Assembly: GCF_000813325.1 (NCBI RefSeq)
Contig: NZ_BBQE01000005.1
From: Sulfurospirillum cavolei
Lineage (GTDB): Bacteria > Campylobacterota > Campylobacteria > Campylobacterales > Sulfurospirillaceae
Reading direction: 5' to 3' (one strand)
Length of the DNA stretch: 64,000 nucleotides
This document shows, piece after piece, positions 1-8,109 of this stretch. The notes below the pieces were generated by a model that did not search any database, was not told where the DNA came from, and saw only the letters and a program-made list of their open reading frames with translations. Every line of letters starts with the position of its first letter. Position 1 is the first letter of the stretch. Position numbers and translations under genes: made by a program.

Positions 1-5
1 TTGGG

Positions 6-11
6 TATAAT
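6..11 (+). promoter_or_regulatory. Candidate -10 box for the secG operon
   Basis: A perfect TATAAT hexamer lies about 40 bases before the secG start codon. The region that would hold a -35 element lies at or before the window edge and cannot be judged. Campylobacterotal sigma-70 promoters often lack a clear -35, so a good -10 alone is reasonable support. Confidence 0.5.
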
Positions 12-52
12 CCTCAGTTCTACTAGATTATGAAACATAAAGGACATCTCAA

Positions 53-388
53 ATGACCACCGTTTTATTGGTTTTACAATTTGTTTTAACCGGTATATTA
101 ACCGTTGCCGTATTACTTCAAAAAAGCTCTTCTATCGGACTTGGCGCGTATAGCGGCAGTAACGAATCGCTTTTCGGAGCAAAAGGACCTGCCGGATTTA
201 TGGCAAAATTTACGTTTGTCGTCGGTATTCTTTTTATCGCCAATACGCTTGCGTTAGGCTATTTTTACAATCAAGATAAAAAAGTTTCGATTGCCGAAGA
301 TATCAAAATCGAAAAAAGCGTCGTTCCGAGCACTCCGGCACCGATGCCCTCAGCTCCAAGTGCACCTGAAGCTCCCAGCACCAAATAA
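53..388 (+). CDS. secG: Preprotein translocase subunit SecG
   Basis: SecG is the small, non-essential subunit of the SecYEG channel that exports unfolded proteins across the inner membrane. The 111-residue product has the expected two hydrophobic spans (about residues 4-22 and 50-70) separated by a loop rich in Gly and Ser with the family's LGAYSG-type sequence, then a Pro/Ala-rich C-terminal tail typical of epsilonproteobacterial SecG. An AAAGGA ribosome site precedes the ATG. It is the first gene of a tight six-gene run; linkage of secG to frr and pyrE is familiar in Campylobacter relatives. Confidence 0.93.
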   Translation: MTTVLLVLQFVLTGILTVAVLLQKSSSIGLGAYSGSNESLFGAKGPAGFMAKFTFVVGILFIANTLALGYFYNQDKKVSIAEDIKIEKSVVPSTPAPMPSAPSAPEAPSTK

Positions 389-391
389 TCG

Positions 392-1348
392 ATGAAATTT
401 TTTTGGTGGTTTTTGCTTCTTAGCGTAACGGTATGGGCGGATGCCCATATCTTTATCTATCATCGCTTTAACGATGATCGCTATCCCAGTACCAATACGT
501 CGTTACAAGAGCTACGATATGAATTTGAGTATTTTAAACGCAACGGGTATGAAGTCGTTCCGCTTGAAAAACTCGTTCAAGCGCTTCGTGCAAAAGAAAC
601 GATTCCCGACAACTGGGTCGTCCTCACGATCGACGACAATTATAAAAGCTTTTATCGACACGGACTTGCACTCTTCAAAGAGTACGGCTATGCGTTTACG
701 ATGTTTGTTTACGTCGATGCTACGGAGCAAAAATACGGCGATTATATGAGCTGGGACGAACTCAAAGAACTGGCAAAATACGGCTCTTTAGAGTTTCACT
801 CCATGCATCACCCGCATATGACCGAACTGAGCGACGATGCTCTTAAAAAAGATTTCGACGAAGGATTGGCCTTATTTGAAAAACGTTTGGGTATTAAACC
901 GCGCTACTTCTCGTATCCTTTCGGAGAGTTTAGTCCGCGCGTTAAAGCCATTGCCGAAAGCTACGGCTTTGAAGCGATTTTAAACCAAAACATGGGTGCG
1001 GTTGCTTCCTTTAGCGATCCCTTGGACTTAGACCGTTCGGCACTTGTAGGCAAAAGCGATTTGAACGCCTTTTTAAAATACAAAGCCTTGGAAGCGACAT
1101 GGATCGAACCTCAATACCTTCTCAAAGACGCTAAAGTCGATACCTTACATGTCAAAGCCAACACGAGCGCCACCAAAGGCGGTTTGTATATCAGCGGTTT
1201 TGGCTATCAAGAACTTGAGCTTCAAGAAGGTGTTTTTCAAGCGAATATCACTAAAATTTTGACCAAAGAGCGCACGAGGCTCATCGTCTCCGTGGGCAAT
1301 AAAATTTCAACGAAACTACTCGTAAAGGATAACTATGGAACTAAATAA
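392..1348 (+). CDS. Secreted polysaccharide deacetylase (NodB domain)
   Basis: Probable zinc-dependent deacetylase of cell-wall or surface polysaccharide. A signal peptide covers about residues 1-17. The NodB fold follows: motif 1 appears as TIDDN with Asp81 and Asp82, where the usual form is TFDDG, and motif 2 is HSMHHP with His136 and His140 as metal ligands. The sequence FSYPFGE further on fits motif 3. About 90 extra residues at the C-terminus, from roughly residue 230, look beta-rich and are not recognised. The gene starts 3 bases after secG and overlaps frr by 14 bases, so the three are surely co-transcribed. The substrate is unknown; the Gly-to-Asn change in motif 1 does not remove a metal ligand. 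Confidence 0.82.
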   Translation: MKFFWWFLLLSVTVWADAHIFIYHRFNDDRYPSTNTSLQELRYEFEYFKRNGYEVVPLEKLVQALRAKETIPDNWVVLTIDDNYKSFYRHGLALFKEYGYAFTMFVYVDATEQKYGDYMSWDELKELAKYGSLEFHSMHHPHMTELSDDALKKDFDEGLALFEKRLGIKPRYFSYPFGEFSPRVKAIAESYGFEAILNQNMGAVASFSDPLDLDRSALVGKSDLNAFLKYKALEATWIEPQYLLKDAKVDTLHVKANTSATKGGLYISGFGYQELELQEGVFQANITKILTKERTRLIVSVGNKISTKLLVKDNYGTK

Positions 1349-1895
1349 AGTATATGCCGAACAAAAAGAGCATATGGAAAAATGCATCTCTGCCCTTAAA
1401 CGCGACTTTATGACGATTCGTAGCGGAAAAGTCGCTATCTCGATCTTAGATAACATTCACGTCGATTACTACGGAACGCCGACTGCTTTAAATCAAGTCG
1501 CAACCGTTTTAGTAAGCGACGCTACGACGATTAGCATTACGCCGTGGGAAAAAAAGATGCTACGCGAAATCGAAAAAGCAATCATGCAAGCCAATATCGG
1601 CGTCAACCCGAATAACGACGGCGAAAGCGTCAAACTCTTTTTCCCTCCGATGACGAGCGAGCAACGAAAAGAGAGTGCAAAACAAGCCAAAATCATGGGC
1701 GATAAAGCCAAAGTTGCCGCGCGTAACGTACGTAAAGACGCCAACGACCAAGTGAAAAAGCTCGAAAAAGATAAGCTAATTACCGAAGATCAATCCAAAA
1801 AAGCGCAAGACGAGGTTCAAAAAATTACCGATGCGACGGTCGCAAAAATAGACGACTTGGTCAAAGACAAAGAAGCTGAATTGCTCAAAATTTAA
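1335..1895 (+). CDS. frr: Ribosome recycling factor
   Basis: Frr splits post-termination ribosomes together with EF-G. The 186-residue length matches the family (about 185). Family sequences are clear: an N-terminal helix with KRDFMTIRSGK, the VDYYGTPTALNQVAT hinge region, and the long C-terminal helix with VRKDANDQVKKLEKD. The start ATG at 1335 follows an AAAGGAT site and lies inside the end of the deacetylase gene. Cytoplasmic and essential. Confidence 0.98.
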   Translation: MELNKVYAEQKEHMEKCISALKRDFMTIRSGKVAISILDNIHVDYYGTPTALNQVATVLVSDATTISITPWEKKMLREIEKAIMQANIGVNPNNDGESVKLFFPPMTSEQRKESAKQAKIMGDKAKVAARNVRKDANDQVKKLEKDKLITEDQSKKAQDEVQKITDATVAKIDDLVKDKEAELLKI

Positions 1896-1903
1896 GGATT
1901 TGT

Positions 1904-2512
1904 ATGCAAATCGAAACCATTTACAAAGAAGCTAACGCGCTTTTAGAAGGACATTTTTTACTTAGCAGCGGCAAACATTCTCGTTTTTACCTTCAAAGTG
2001 CCAAGGTTTTAGAAGACCCTAAAGTCGCTGAAGAACTTGCCGTCGCACTCGCAAAAATGATTCAAGCCTACGGACTGGAAATCGACACCGTCTGTTCTCC
2101 CGCTCTTGGCGGCGTATTGGCGGGATACGAGCTAGCACGGGCACTGGGCAAACGTTTTATCTTTGCCGAACGCGTCGGCGGAGAGATGACGATTCGTCGC
2201 GGTTTTGACGTGAAAAAAGGCGAGAAAATTTTGGTCTGCGAAGATATTATCACGACAGGCGGTTCCGCACTTGAAGCGGCAAACGTCGCTCAAAGTATGG
2301 GCGGTATTATCGTCGGATTTGCCGCCCTTGCCAATCGCGGTTTTTGCAAACGCGTCGGAAGCGATTTGGAAGCAAAACCGACATGTAAGCTTCCAAACGA
2401 TGCACCGTTTTTTGCCTTGGCCGATTTTGAGTTCGATATCTACGATCCAAGCGATTGCCCTTTGTGTAAAGAAGGGAGTATCGCATACAAACCCGGCAGT
2501 CGAGGAAACTAA
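1904..2512 (+). CDS. pyrE: Orotate phosphoribosyltransferase
   Basis: PyrE converts orotate and PRPP to OMP in pyrimidine synthesis. The PRPP-binding motif VCEDIITTGGS lies at about residues 111-121. The upstream SSGKHSRFYLQS region matches the long form of the family (about 200 residues; here 202). It follows frr by 8 bases and is followed closely by the RDD gene. The C-terminal CPLCKEG sequence, with two cysteines, is usual in epsilonproteobacterial PyrE. Confidence 0.97.
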   Translation: MQIETIYKEANALLEGHFLLSSGKHSRFYLQSAKVLEDPKVAEELAVALAKMIQAYGLEIDTVCSPALGGVLAGYELARALGKRFIFAERVGGEMTIRRGFDVKKGEKILVCEDIITTGGSALEAANVAQSMGGIIVGFAALANRGFCKRVGSDLEAKPTCKLPNDAPFFALADFEFDIYDPSDCPLCKEGSIAYKPGSRGN

Positions 2513-2518
2513 GCATTT

Positions 2519-2980
2519 ATGCGATGGCGTGAGACGAAAAAAGGCGGCTTAAAAGCACCGATTGCGAAACGGAAAACCGATCGTATCGCGCCTTTTTCCA
2601 AGCGCGCTAAGGCATTTGTCGTCGATTCGTTTATGCTTCTCATGCCGATTCTTTACGTCGTATTTTATCTCGTTTTCGGTTCACGCGAAGGCTTTGCGCA
2701 ACACTGGGCGTTAGGATGGCTGCTCGTCTTAGCTCCGTACGGCTTCGTGACGACGCTCTTTTTTTACAAAACGGCGCAAACGCCCGGTTTTAAAGCCTAT
2801 GACATCGAGCTTAAAGACCCTCAAACGCTTCGTACGCCGTCTCTCGCGATGTTGCTGATACGCTATCTTACGGCACTGCTTACCTGTATAACGCTCATCG
2901 GGCTTTTGCTCCCTTTGCTACGCAAAGACCGCCGTACGCTTTACGATCTTCTCAGCCGTAGCGTGCCTCTTTGCAAGTAA
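2519..2980 (+). CDS. RDD family membrane protein
   Basis: A 153-residue inner-membrane protein with a basic, soluble N-terminus (about 30 residues) and three hydrophobic spans. The RAKAFVVDSF sequence at the start of the first span is the Arg-Asp pair that gives the RDD family its name. Biochemical roles of this family are not settled; some members are proposed to be ion or proton antiporters. It begins 6 bases after pyrE, and the same neighbour is common beside pyrE in Campylobacter relatives. Confidence 0.85.
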   Translation: MRWRETKKGGLKAPIAKRKTDRIAPFSKRAKAFVVDSFMLLMPILYVVFYLVFGSREGFAQHWALGWLLVLAPYGFVTTLFFYKTAQTPGFKAYDIELKDPQTLRTPSLAMLLIRYLTALLTCITLIGLLLPLLRKDRRTLYDLLSRSVPLCK

Positions 2981-2984
2981 GTCC

Positions 2985-4073
2985 GTGATTTTTACCAAAA
3001 TTTCGAGTTTCTTCTTTTTCTATTTCGTCGTGACCGGCGTGTACGTCATTTTTATGCCTAAAATGCTTCAAACCATCGGCTATAACGCCTTTCAAATCGG
3101 TGCCGTCTTTGCGCTCGCCCCGTTGATGCGTTTCATCGTTCCGTTTTTTTTCCTAAAGCATTTTGAACTCTCGCGTAGGGTTTTTTATACCGCTTTACTC
3201 GGCGCGATCGGTGCCATAGTGCTTTTTTATCCCACAATCGAGCATTTTTACCTTTTCATGCTTCCCAATATGCTTTTAGGAGCGTGTTTGGGTATGATCT
3301 TACCTTACGTTGAGACGTACGCAATGGAACATCTTAAAAAAGAGCGTTTCGGACGTGCTCGACTTTTCGGTTCGATCGGCTTCATGGCGATCGGCATCAT
3401 TCTTGCGCGTCGCTTGGAGCATTTCGACAACGCTTTGCACTACCTTTTGGCGGCGATCGTACTCACGGCGGCATCCGCTTATTGGCTTACGCGCCATAAC
3501 ACTCTTTTATCGGCACCGACTGTTTCAAATACGACTTTCCGATTTTCGCATGCTACGTTTTTGTGGATCAGTTTCTTTCTGATGCAAGTAAGTTTCGGCG
3601 CATTTTACAACTTTTTTACCATTTACGAAACCGCTCACGGTATCACTTTAGAGACAACCAGCTATTTGTGGGCTTTCGGCGTCGTTTGCGAAATTATTCT
3701 ATTTTATTTTCAAGCACCGCTTCTCAAACGTTTTACGCTTTTAAGCCTTCTGAAATTCGGCGTTTTAAGTGCCGCCGTTCGATGGTTTTTACTCTTTTTA
3801 TTTCCCTCGTCGCTTGTGGCTTCTTACGCAACGCAATCGTTGCATGCGTTTAGTTTTGCACTGCACCATACCGCAGCTTTGAGTTTACTTTATACGCTGT
3901 ACGCACACAAAAAACTTGCGGCACAGTTTTATTACGGGCTTTCTTTCGGATTGGGAGGCTTTGCGGGTGCATTGATCGCGGGTAATTTTTACGGTCCAAG
4001 GCTTTACATGTACGCCGGTTTGATAGCGTTACTTTCTCTTGGAAGCCTTTTTCTTTTCAAGGAGAAAGAATAA
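2985..4073 (+). CDS. MFS transporter, MFS_1-like family
   Basis: A 362-residue integral membrane protein with about 11-12 hydrophobic spans, resembling the sugar/nucleoside-proton symporter branch of the major facilitator superfamily. The substrate cannot be read from the sequence. It begins with GTG at 2985, five bases after the RDD stop codon, as last gene of the secG operon. Its last 17 bases overlap the end of the FliL-like gene on the other strand, so the two transcription units converge without a spacer terminator. Confidence 0.85.
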   Translation: MIFTKISSFFFFYFVVTGVYVIFMPKMLQTIGYNAFQIGAVFALAPLMRFIVPFFFLKHFELSRRVFYTALLGAIGAIVLFYPTIEHFYLFMLPNMLLGACLGMILPYVETYAMEHLKKERFGRARLFGSIGFMAIGIILARRLEHFDNALHYLLAAIVLTAASAYWLTRHNTLLSAPTVSNTTFRFSHATFLWISFFLMQVSFGAFYNFFTIYETAHGITLETTSYLWAFGVVCEIILFYFQAPLLKRFTLLSLLKFGVLSAAVRWFLLFLFPSSLVASYATQSLHAFSFALHHTAALSLLYTLYAHKKLAAQFYYGLSFGLGGFAGALIAGNFYGPRLYMYAGLIALLSLGSLFLFKEKE

Positions 4074-4512
4074 AATTTTTAAGATAGATCGTCTCGACTT
4101 CGTAACCGAAATTCTCTTCTATCATACCCATTAATTCACTTTTTAAACGCTCTTTCCCCTCTAAAGTATCCAAACCGTTAGAGTCCATCGTATTGAGGTA
4201 CTGTAAAACGGCGTTTCGCACGTTTTCCATATTGCCTTTGAGGGCTTTTTTGCCGTTAGCGTTTTTCATAATCAGGGCAATATCGGCTTTCATAATTTTG
4301 AATTTTTGCGAGCGGATATTGATGTAAATCGTATCCAAGCTGACCTCGTTGGCGTCGGTGCTGACATTCGTCGCTTTGGTCGTTGACGTTACAGTCTCGT
4401 ATGAAGAAGCATTTGCACTCTCTTTGAGCATATAGCGAATCGTCCAAAAACCGATACCGATGAGCAAAATGATAAATCCCAACGTAATTTTGAGCAATTT
4501 TTCATTGAGCAT
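4057..4512 (-). CDS. FliL-like flagellar basal-body-associated protein
   Basis: FliL family proteins sit in the inner membrane around the flagellar stator. This 151-residue protein has one N-terminal span (about residues 8-25), a low-complexity Thr/Ser linker (about 30-58), and a C-terminal domain that begins LDTIYINIRSQKF and ends in the family-like IYLKNFILSP. The N-terminus precedes the span by only seven residues. It follows the DUF3137-type gene with a 1-base overlap, so it belongs to a lemA-led operon and not to a flagellar one; a non-flagellar FliL-like role is possible. Confidence 0.68.
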   Translation of the reverse strand: MLNEKLLKITLGFIILLIGIGFWTIRYMLKESANASSYETVTSTTKATNVSTDANEVSLDTIYINIRSQKFKIMKADIALIMKNANGKKALKGNMENVRNAVLQYLNTMDSNGLDTLEGKERLKSELMGMIEENFGYEVETIYLKNFILSP

Positions 4513-5477
4513 TAGCGTTTACTCCATAATTTTTCATTGAGTTTGAGTTCTTCAACAATCCCGACGACCGTATTGAGAAGTTGAAAATACTCTTTAATAT
4601 ACGAAAATTCCAATAATGAACGTGTTAATATCGGCTCAAAAAGAGATTTTGTGTAGGCAATAGCAATATAAATTCGCGAAGCGACGAAAGAGAGATAGAT
4701 AGGTCGGTTAATTTTTCGCTGAAGAAGCACGATTTTTTCCATCAAAGCATGGGAAAGAATATAGCGGCTCTCTATCGGGTCGTCCCCGTAAACGACGAAA
4801 ATCTTTTCGAACTCGGCATGATCGAGCTTCATCAGCGATCCTCTGGCGACGTTCATACGCTGAAACCATGTTCCTAAAACGCCTAAAGTTCGCTCTGCCG
4901 TATCGGGTAAAACCACCGTTTTACTTTTAAAGGTTTTGTTAAAGTCGGCGCAAAAGAACAGTCCTTGAAAAATCGTCTCCCACCGTTCTCTTCCTTTACT
5001 ATCGCGCTCTTTTTGTTGCGTATGCAAAAAACTGAACCGCACGTCGACTTTCGCAATCGAGCCGCTTACCAGATCGCTTCCTTCAAATCGATCGTAATCT
5101 TCCAAAAAAAGCTCGCTTCTTCGGTACGCTTCTTCATCGATGGCACTTTCTTTGCGATACAAAAGCGATGCATCGATTTGATGAAGCAGCTTTTCAATCA
5201 CCTGATCTTTAAAGAGTGCCGTAAAACCCGCTTTTTCGTGACGGTAAACAAACATAAAAATCAAAAAGCCGCTCATCGCGCTGATCAAAGCTGCCTGTAA
5301 AAGTGCAAAATGCATTTGTTGATGTAAAACGGTAAAAAAAACGACCGCTCCTACGCTCATAAAAAGAGCGACCGTTTGGAGTTTTTTGACGATGCGCTTG
5401 CGCTCCTCTTCCAAAGGGAAAAGTGCTTCTTGCATCGTTTCGTAGTAGTATTCAAGTAGCGATGAAAGCGTCGCCAT
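4512..5477 (-). CDS. DUF3137-type membrane protein, LemA partner
   Basis: A 321-residue protein of unknown function. Two adjacent hydrophobic spans (about residues 34-50 and 57-77) follow a charged N-terminal helix. The rest is soluble, with a KVDVRFSFLHT strand and a WETIFQGLFFCADF sequence of the sort seen in DUF3137 proteins. Genes of this type commonly sit directly after lemA, as here (17-base gap), and the pair probably acts together at the inner membrane. No catalytic motif is visible. Confidence 0.7.
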   Translation of the reverse strand: MATLSSLLEYYYETMQEALFPLEEERKRIVKKLQTVALFMSVGAVVFFTVLHQQMHFALLQAALISAMSGFLIFMFVYRHEKAGFTALFKDQVIEKLLHQIDASLLYRKESAIDEEAYRRSELFLEDYDRFEGSDLVSGSIAKVDVRFSFLHTQQKERDSKGRERWETIFQGLFFCADFNKTFKSKTVVLPDTAERTLGVLGTWFQRMNVARGSLMKLDHAEFEKIFVVYGDDPIESRYILSHALMEKIVLLQRKINRPIYLSFVASRIYIAIAYTKSLFEPILTRSLLEFSYIKEYFQLLNTVVGIVEELKLNEKLWSKR

Positions 5478-5494
5478 AATACGAGGGGCGTTAA

Positions 5495-6049
5495 CTAACG
5501 AAAAAGATTTTTAACGTTGACGTTTTCACGCTCCACAACGTCAATACGCAACACTTCTTTTTTCTCCAAGCGCATAAAACCCGCAAGTACATTGGTAGGA
5601 AACATCTCAAGCGCATTATTGTAATCGGTAACGCTTTGATTGTAAGCGCGGCGTGCGGCGGAGATTTGCTCTTCCACTTCATGAAGCGTGTGTTGAAGAT
5701 GCAGAAAATTTTCGTTTGCCTTAAGTATCGGATAGTTTTCAACCGTTACCATCAGCGAACCCAATGCGGACGAAAGTTCTTTGTCCAGTGCCATTTTTTC
5801 ATGAGCATTAAGGCTCGGTTGAAGGGCTTGTGAACGTAAAGAAGTGATTTTTTCTAAAGTTCCCGCTTCGTGAAGCATATACTCTTTGAGCGTCGCAACA
5901 AGATTGGGAATCAGATCGTAACGCTTTTTCAAAACCGCGTCGAGTCCCGCAAAGATATTATCGACTTGATTTTTTTTAGAAATTAACGTGTTGTACAAAA
6001 CGATAAAAATGAAAAGCAGTGCGCCGCCGACGATCAAAAACGTTTCCAC
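5495..6049 (-). CDS. lemA: LemA family protein
   Basis: LemA proteins have one N-terminal membrane span and a coiled four-helix soluble domain; their role is not established. A span at about residues 3-21 is followed by the family sequence NQVDNIFAGLDAVLKKRYDL and by VTDYNNALEMFPTN near the C-terminus. I place the start at the GTG at 6049, because an ideal GGAGGT ribosome site lies directly upstream and the span then begins at once. A longer reading frame to 6115 runs into the typA-lemA hairpin. The product is 184 residues. Confidence 0.9.
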   Translation of the reverse strand: METFLIVGGALLFIFIVLYNTLISKKNQVDNIFAGLDAVLKKRYDLIPNLVATLKEYMLHEAGTLEKITSLRSQALQPSLNAHEKMALDKELSSALGSLMVTVENYPILKANENFLHLQHTLHEVEEQISAARRAYNQSVTDYNNALEMFPTNVLAGFMRLEKKEVLRIDVVERENVNVKNLFR

Positions 6050-6069
6050 GATAAACCTCCTTATAACAT

Positions 6070-6107
6070 GGGCTTTGCTAAGTCTACATGTAGACTCGGC
6101 AGAGCCC
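6070..6107. terminator. Stem-loop between typA and lemA
   Basis: Outer arms GGGCTTTGC (6070-6078) and GCAGAGCCC (6099-6107) pair with one mismatch, and the inner AGTCTACATGTAGACT (6081-6096) is a perfect palindrome. It lies just after the typA stop codon and before lemA, so it probably ends or attenuates typA transcription. No T-tract follows on either side, which weakens the terminator reading. The centre contains the ACATGT core that recurs across the window. Confidence 0.5.
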
Positions 6108-6121
6108 TCGATCAAGCTGTA

Positions 6122-7921
6122 TTAACGACTCATACGTTTACGTTGCGTCGGGTCTAAGTATTTTTTACGAATGCGAATATTTAAAGGCGTCACTTCGACG
6201 AGTTCATCGTTTTCAATCCACTCAAGCGCTAGCTCAAGGTTCATTTTTCGAGGCGGAACCAGTTTAATCGCTTCATCGGCGCCGCTACTTCTAACGTTAC
6301 TTTGCGGCTTGCCTTTAATCGGATTGACGTCCAAATCGTTCGGACGTGAATGTTCGCCGATAATCATACCCGAGTAGACTTTAACCTGCGCGTCGATAAA
6401 CAAAACACCTCTTTCTTGCAAGCTAAAGAGTGAATAACCCATCGCCGTACCCGTTTCCATAGAGGTCAACGCACCGTTTTTGCGGTGTTCGACTTCGCCG
6501 CTCAGCGGACGGAACTCTAAAAACGAATGGTTCATAACGCCTTCGCCTTTGGTATCGGTCAAAAACTGTCCGCGAAAGCCGATAAGACCGCGCGCGGGAA
6601 TTTCAAACTCGATTCTCGTCTGTCCGTCGCCCGTCGGATTCATCGTTTTCATTTCCGCTTTTTTGCGGCCGAGTTTTTCGATAACCGTTCCGGTAAACTC
6701 ATCAGGCACGTCAATGACCAAGTGCTCGTAAGGTTCCATTTTGACACCGTTTTCTTCCCTGATGATAACTTCGGGACGGCCAAGGGAAAACTCATACCCT
6801 TCGCGGCGCATATTTTCCGCTAAGATCGTAATTTGCAACTCGCCGCGGCCGGAAACTTTAAATTTACCTTCGCCCTCTGACTCGTATTTCATCGCGATAT
6901 TGGTTTTCATCTCGGATTCTAAACGTTCGGATAGTTTATTGGAAGTAACGTATTTGCCGTCAAGTCCCGCAAACGGAGAGTCGTTAACCGCAAAAACGAC
7001 CGAAAGCGTAGGCTCTTCGATATGCAAAGGATCAAGCGGCATCGGATTATTCGGATCCACGATACTATCGCCGACGTCAAGCGTCTCAAAACCGGCAACC
7101 GCAACGATATCGCCGCTTTCGGCTTCGTTAATATCGATACGATCCAAACCGTGAAAACCGATCAATTTAGAGATACGTCCGCGCGTTTGTTCTCCGCTCG
7201 CTTTGGCAAGCATGACGGTTTCGTTCTTTTTAATCGTACCGTTAAAAATACGCGCAATACCGATTTTACCGACGTAATTATCGTAATCAAGGGTAAATAC
7301 CTGTAGTTGAAGCGGATTTTCGGGTTTGCCCGAAGGTGCGGGAACATGTTTGATAATCGTCTCAAACAAAGGTTCTAGATTTTTGTTTTCGTCGCTCATA
7401 TCGTACTTGGCGTAACCGTCGCGTGCCGCGGCGTAAACGATGGGAAATTCCAACTGCTGTTCGTTCGCACCGAGCGCAACGAGAAGGTCGAACACTTCAT
7501 CGACGACGCGATCGGGATCGGCGGCAGGCTTGTCGATTTTATTAACGACGACGATCGGGCATAAACCCAAACTTAACGCTTTTTTGACGACAAACTTGGT
7601 TTGAGGCATAACGCCCTCTTGTGCATCGACTAACAATAAAACGCCGTCGACCATTTTTAAAACACGCTCAACTTCACCGCCGAAATCCGCGTGGCCCGGA
7701 GTGTCGATAATGTTGATTTTCGTCTCTTTATAACGAATCGCCGTATTTTTAGAAAGGATAGTAATGCCCCGTTCTTTCTCAAGATCGTTGCTATCCATCG
7801 CTCTTTCTTCGACTTTTTGGTGTGCGCTAAAGGTCCCCGATTGTTTCAACAACTCGTCGACTAAAGTAGTTTTGCCGTGGTCAACGTGCGCGATTACGGC
7901 AATATTTCTAAACTCTTGCAA
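6122..7921 (-). CDS. typA: Translational GTPase TypA/BipA
   Basis: TypA is a ribosome-binding GTPase related to EF-G and LepA, linked to stress and low-temperature growth and to ribosome assembly. G1 is AHVDHGKTT near residue 11, switch II is DTPGHADFGGE, and G4 is NKIDKP. The C-terminal part has the GRGELQITILAENMRREGYE sequence characteristic of TypA, and the total of 599 residues is standard. Monocistronic by position: a hairpin separates it from lemA downstream and it diverges from fliK upstream. Confidence 0.98.
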   Translation of the reverse strand: MQEFRNIAVIAHVDHGKTTLVDELLKQSGTFSAHQKVEERAMDSNDLEKERGITILSKNTAIRYKETKINIIDTPGHADFGGEVERVLKMVDGVLLLVDAQEGVMPQTKFVVKKALSLGLCPIVVVNKIDKPAADPDRVVDEVFDLLVALGANEQQLEFPIVYAAARDGYAKYDMSDENKNLEPLFETIIKHVPAPSGKPENPLQLQVFTLDYDNYVGKIGIARIFNGTIKKNETVMLAKASGEQTRGRISKLIGFHGLDRIDINEAESGDIVAVAGFETLDVGDSIVDPNNPMPLDPLHIEEPTLSVVFAVNDSPFAGLDGKYVTSNKLSERLESEMKTNIAMKYESEGEGKFKVSGRGELQITILAENMRREGYEFSLGRPEVIIREENGVKMEPYEHLVIDVPDEFTGTVIEKLGRKKAEMKTMNPTGDGQTRIEFEIPARGLIGFRGQFLTDTKGEGVMNHSFLEFRPLSGEVEHRKNGALTSMETGTAMGYSLFSLQERGVLFIDAQVKVYSGMIIGEHSRPNDLDVNPIKGKPQSNVRSSGADEAIKLVPPRKMNLELALEWIENDELVEVTPLNIRIRKKYLDPTQRKRMSR

Positions 7922-8052
7922 AAAATTCTCCTCGTTATCTTAGCTTTTACATCTCTTAATAAAACATACGTGGCAGGTGTAGTTCGAAGAAGTAATATGT
8001 CTCATTATATCATTTTATCGCTAAATTTACATGTAAAGAGTTGTTACCGATG

Positions 8053-8069
8053 TGGAATGAAGATTGCTT
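8053..8069 (+). promoter_or_regulatory. Sigma-54 promoter of the fliK-flgD-flgE unit
   Basis: TGGAATGAAGATTGCTT has GG (8054-8055) and GC (8066-8067) exactly 10 bases apart, the fixed -24/-12 geometry of RpoN promoters. Transcription would start near 8078-8080, about 30 bases before the ATG at 8110. In Campylobacterota the hook and rod genes are under RpoN-FlgR control, so the context fits. The site also rules out the longer in-frame start at 8041, which would lie upstream of the promoter. Confidence 0.82.
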
Positions 8070-8109
8070 GTTAAAAGCGTGGAATTATCTAAAATCTGAG
8101 TATAAGGCA

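Noticed and set aside
8041..8109. A TTG start for fliK at 8041
   Set aside because: It lies upstream of the sigma-54 promoter at 8053-8069, so it would not be in the transcript.
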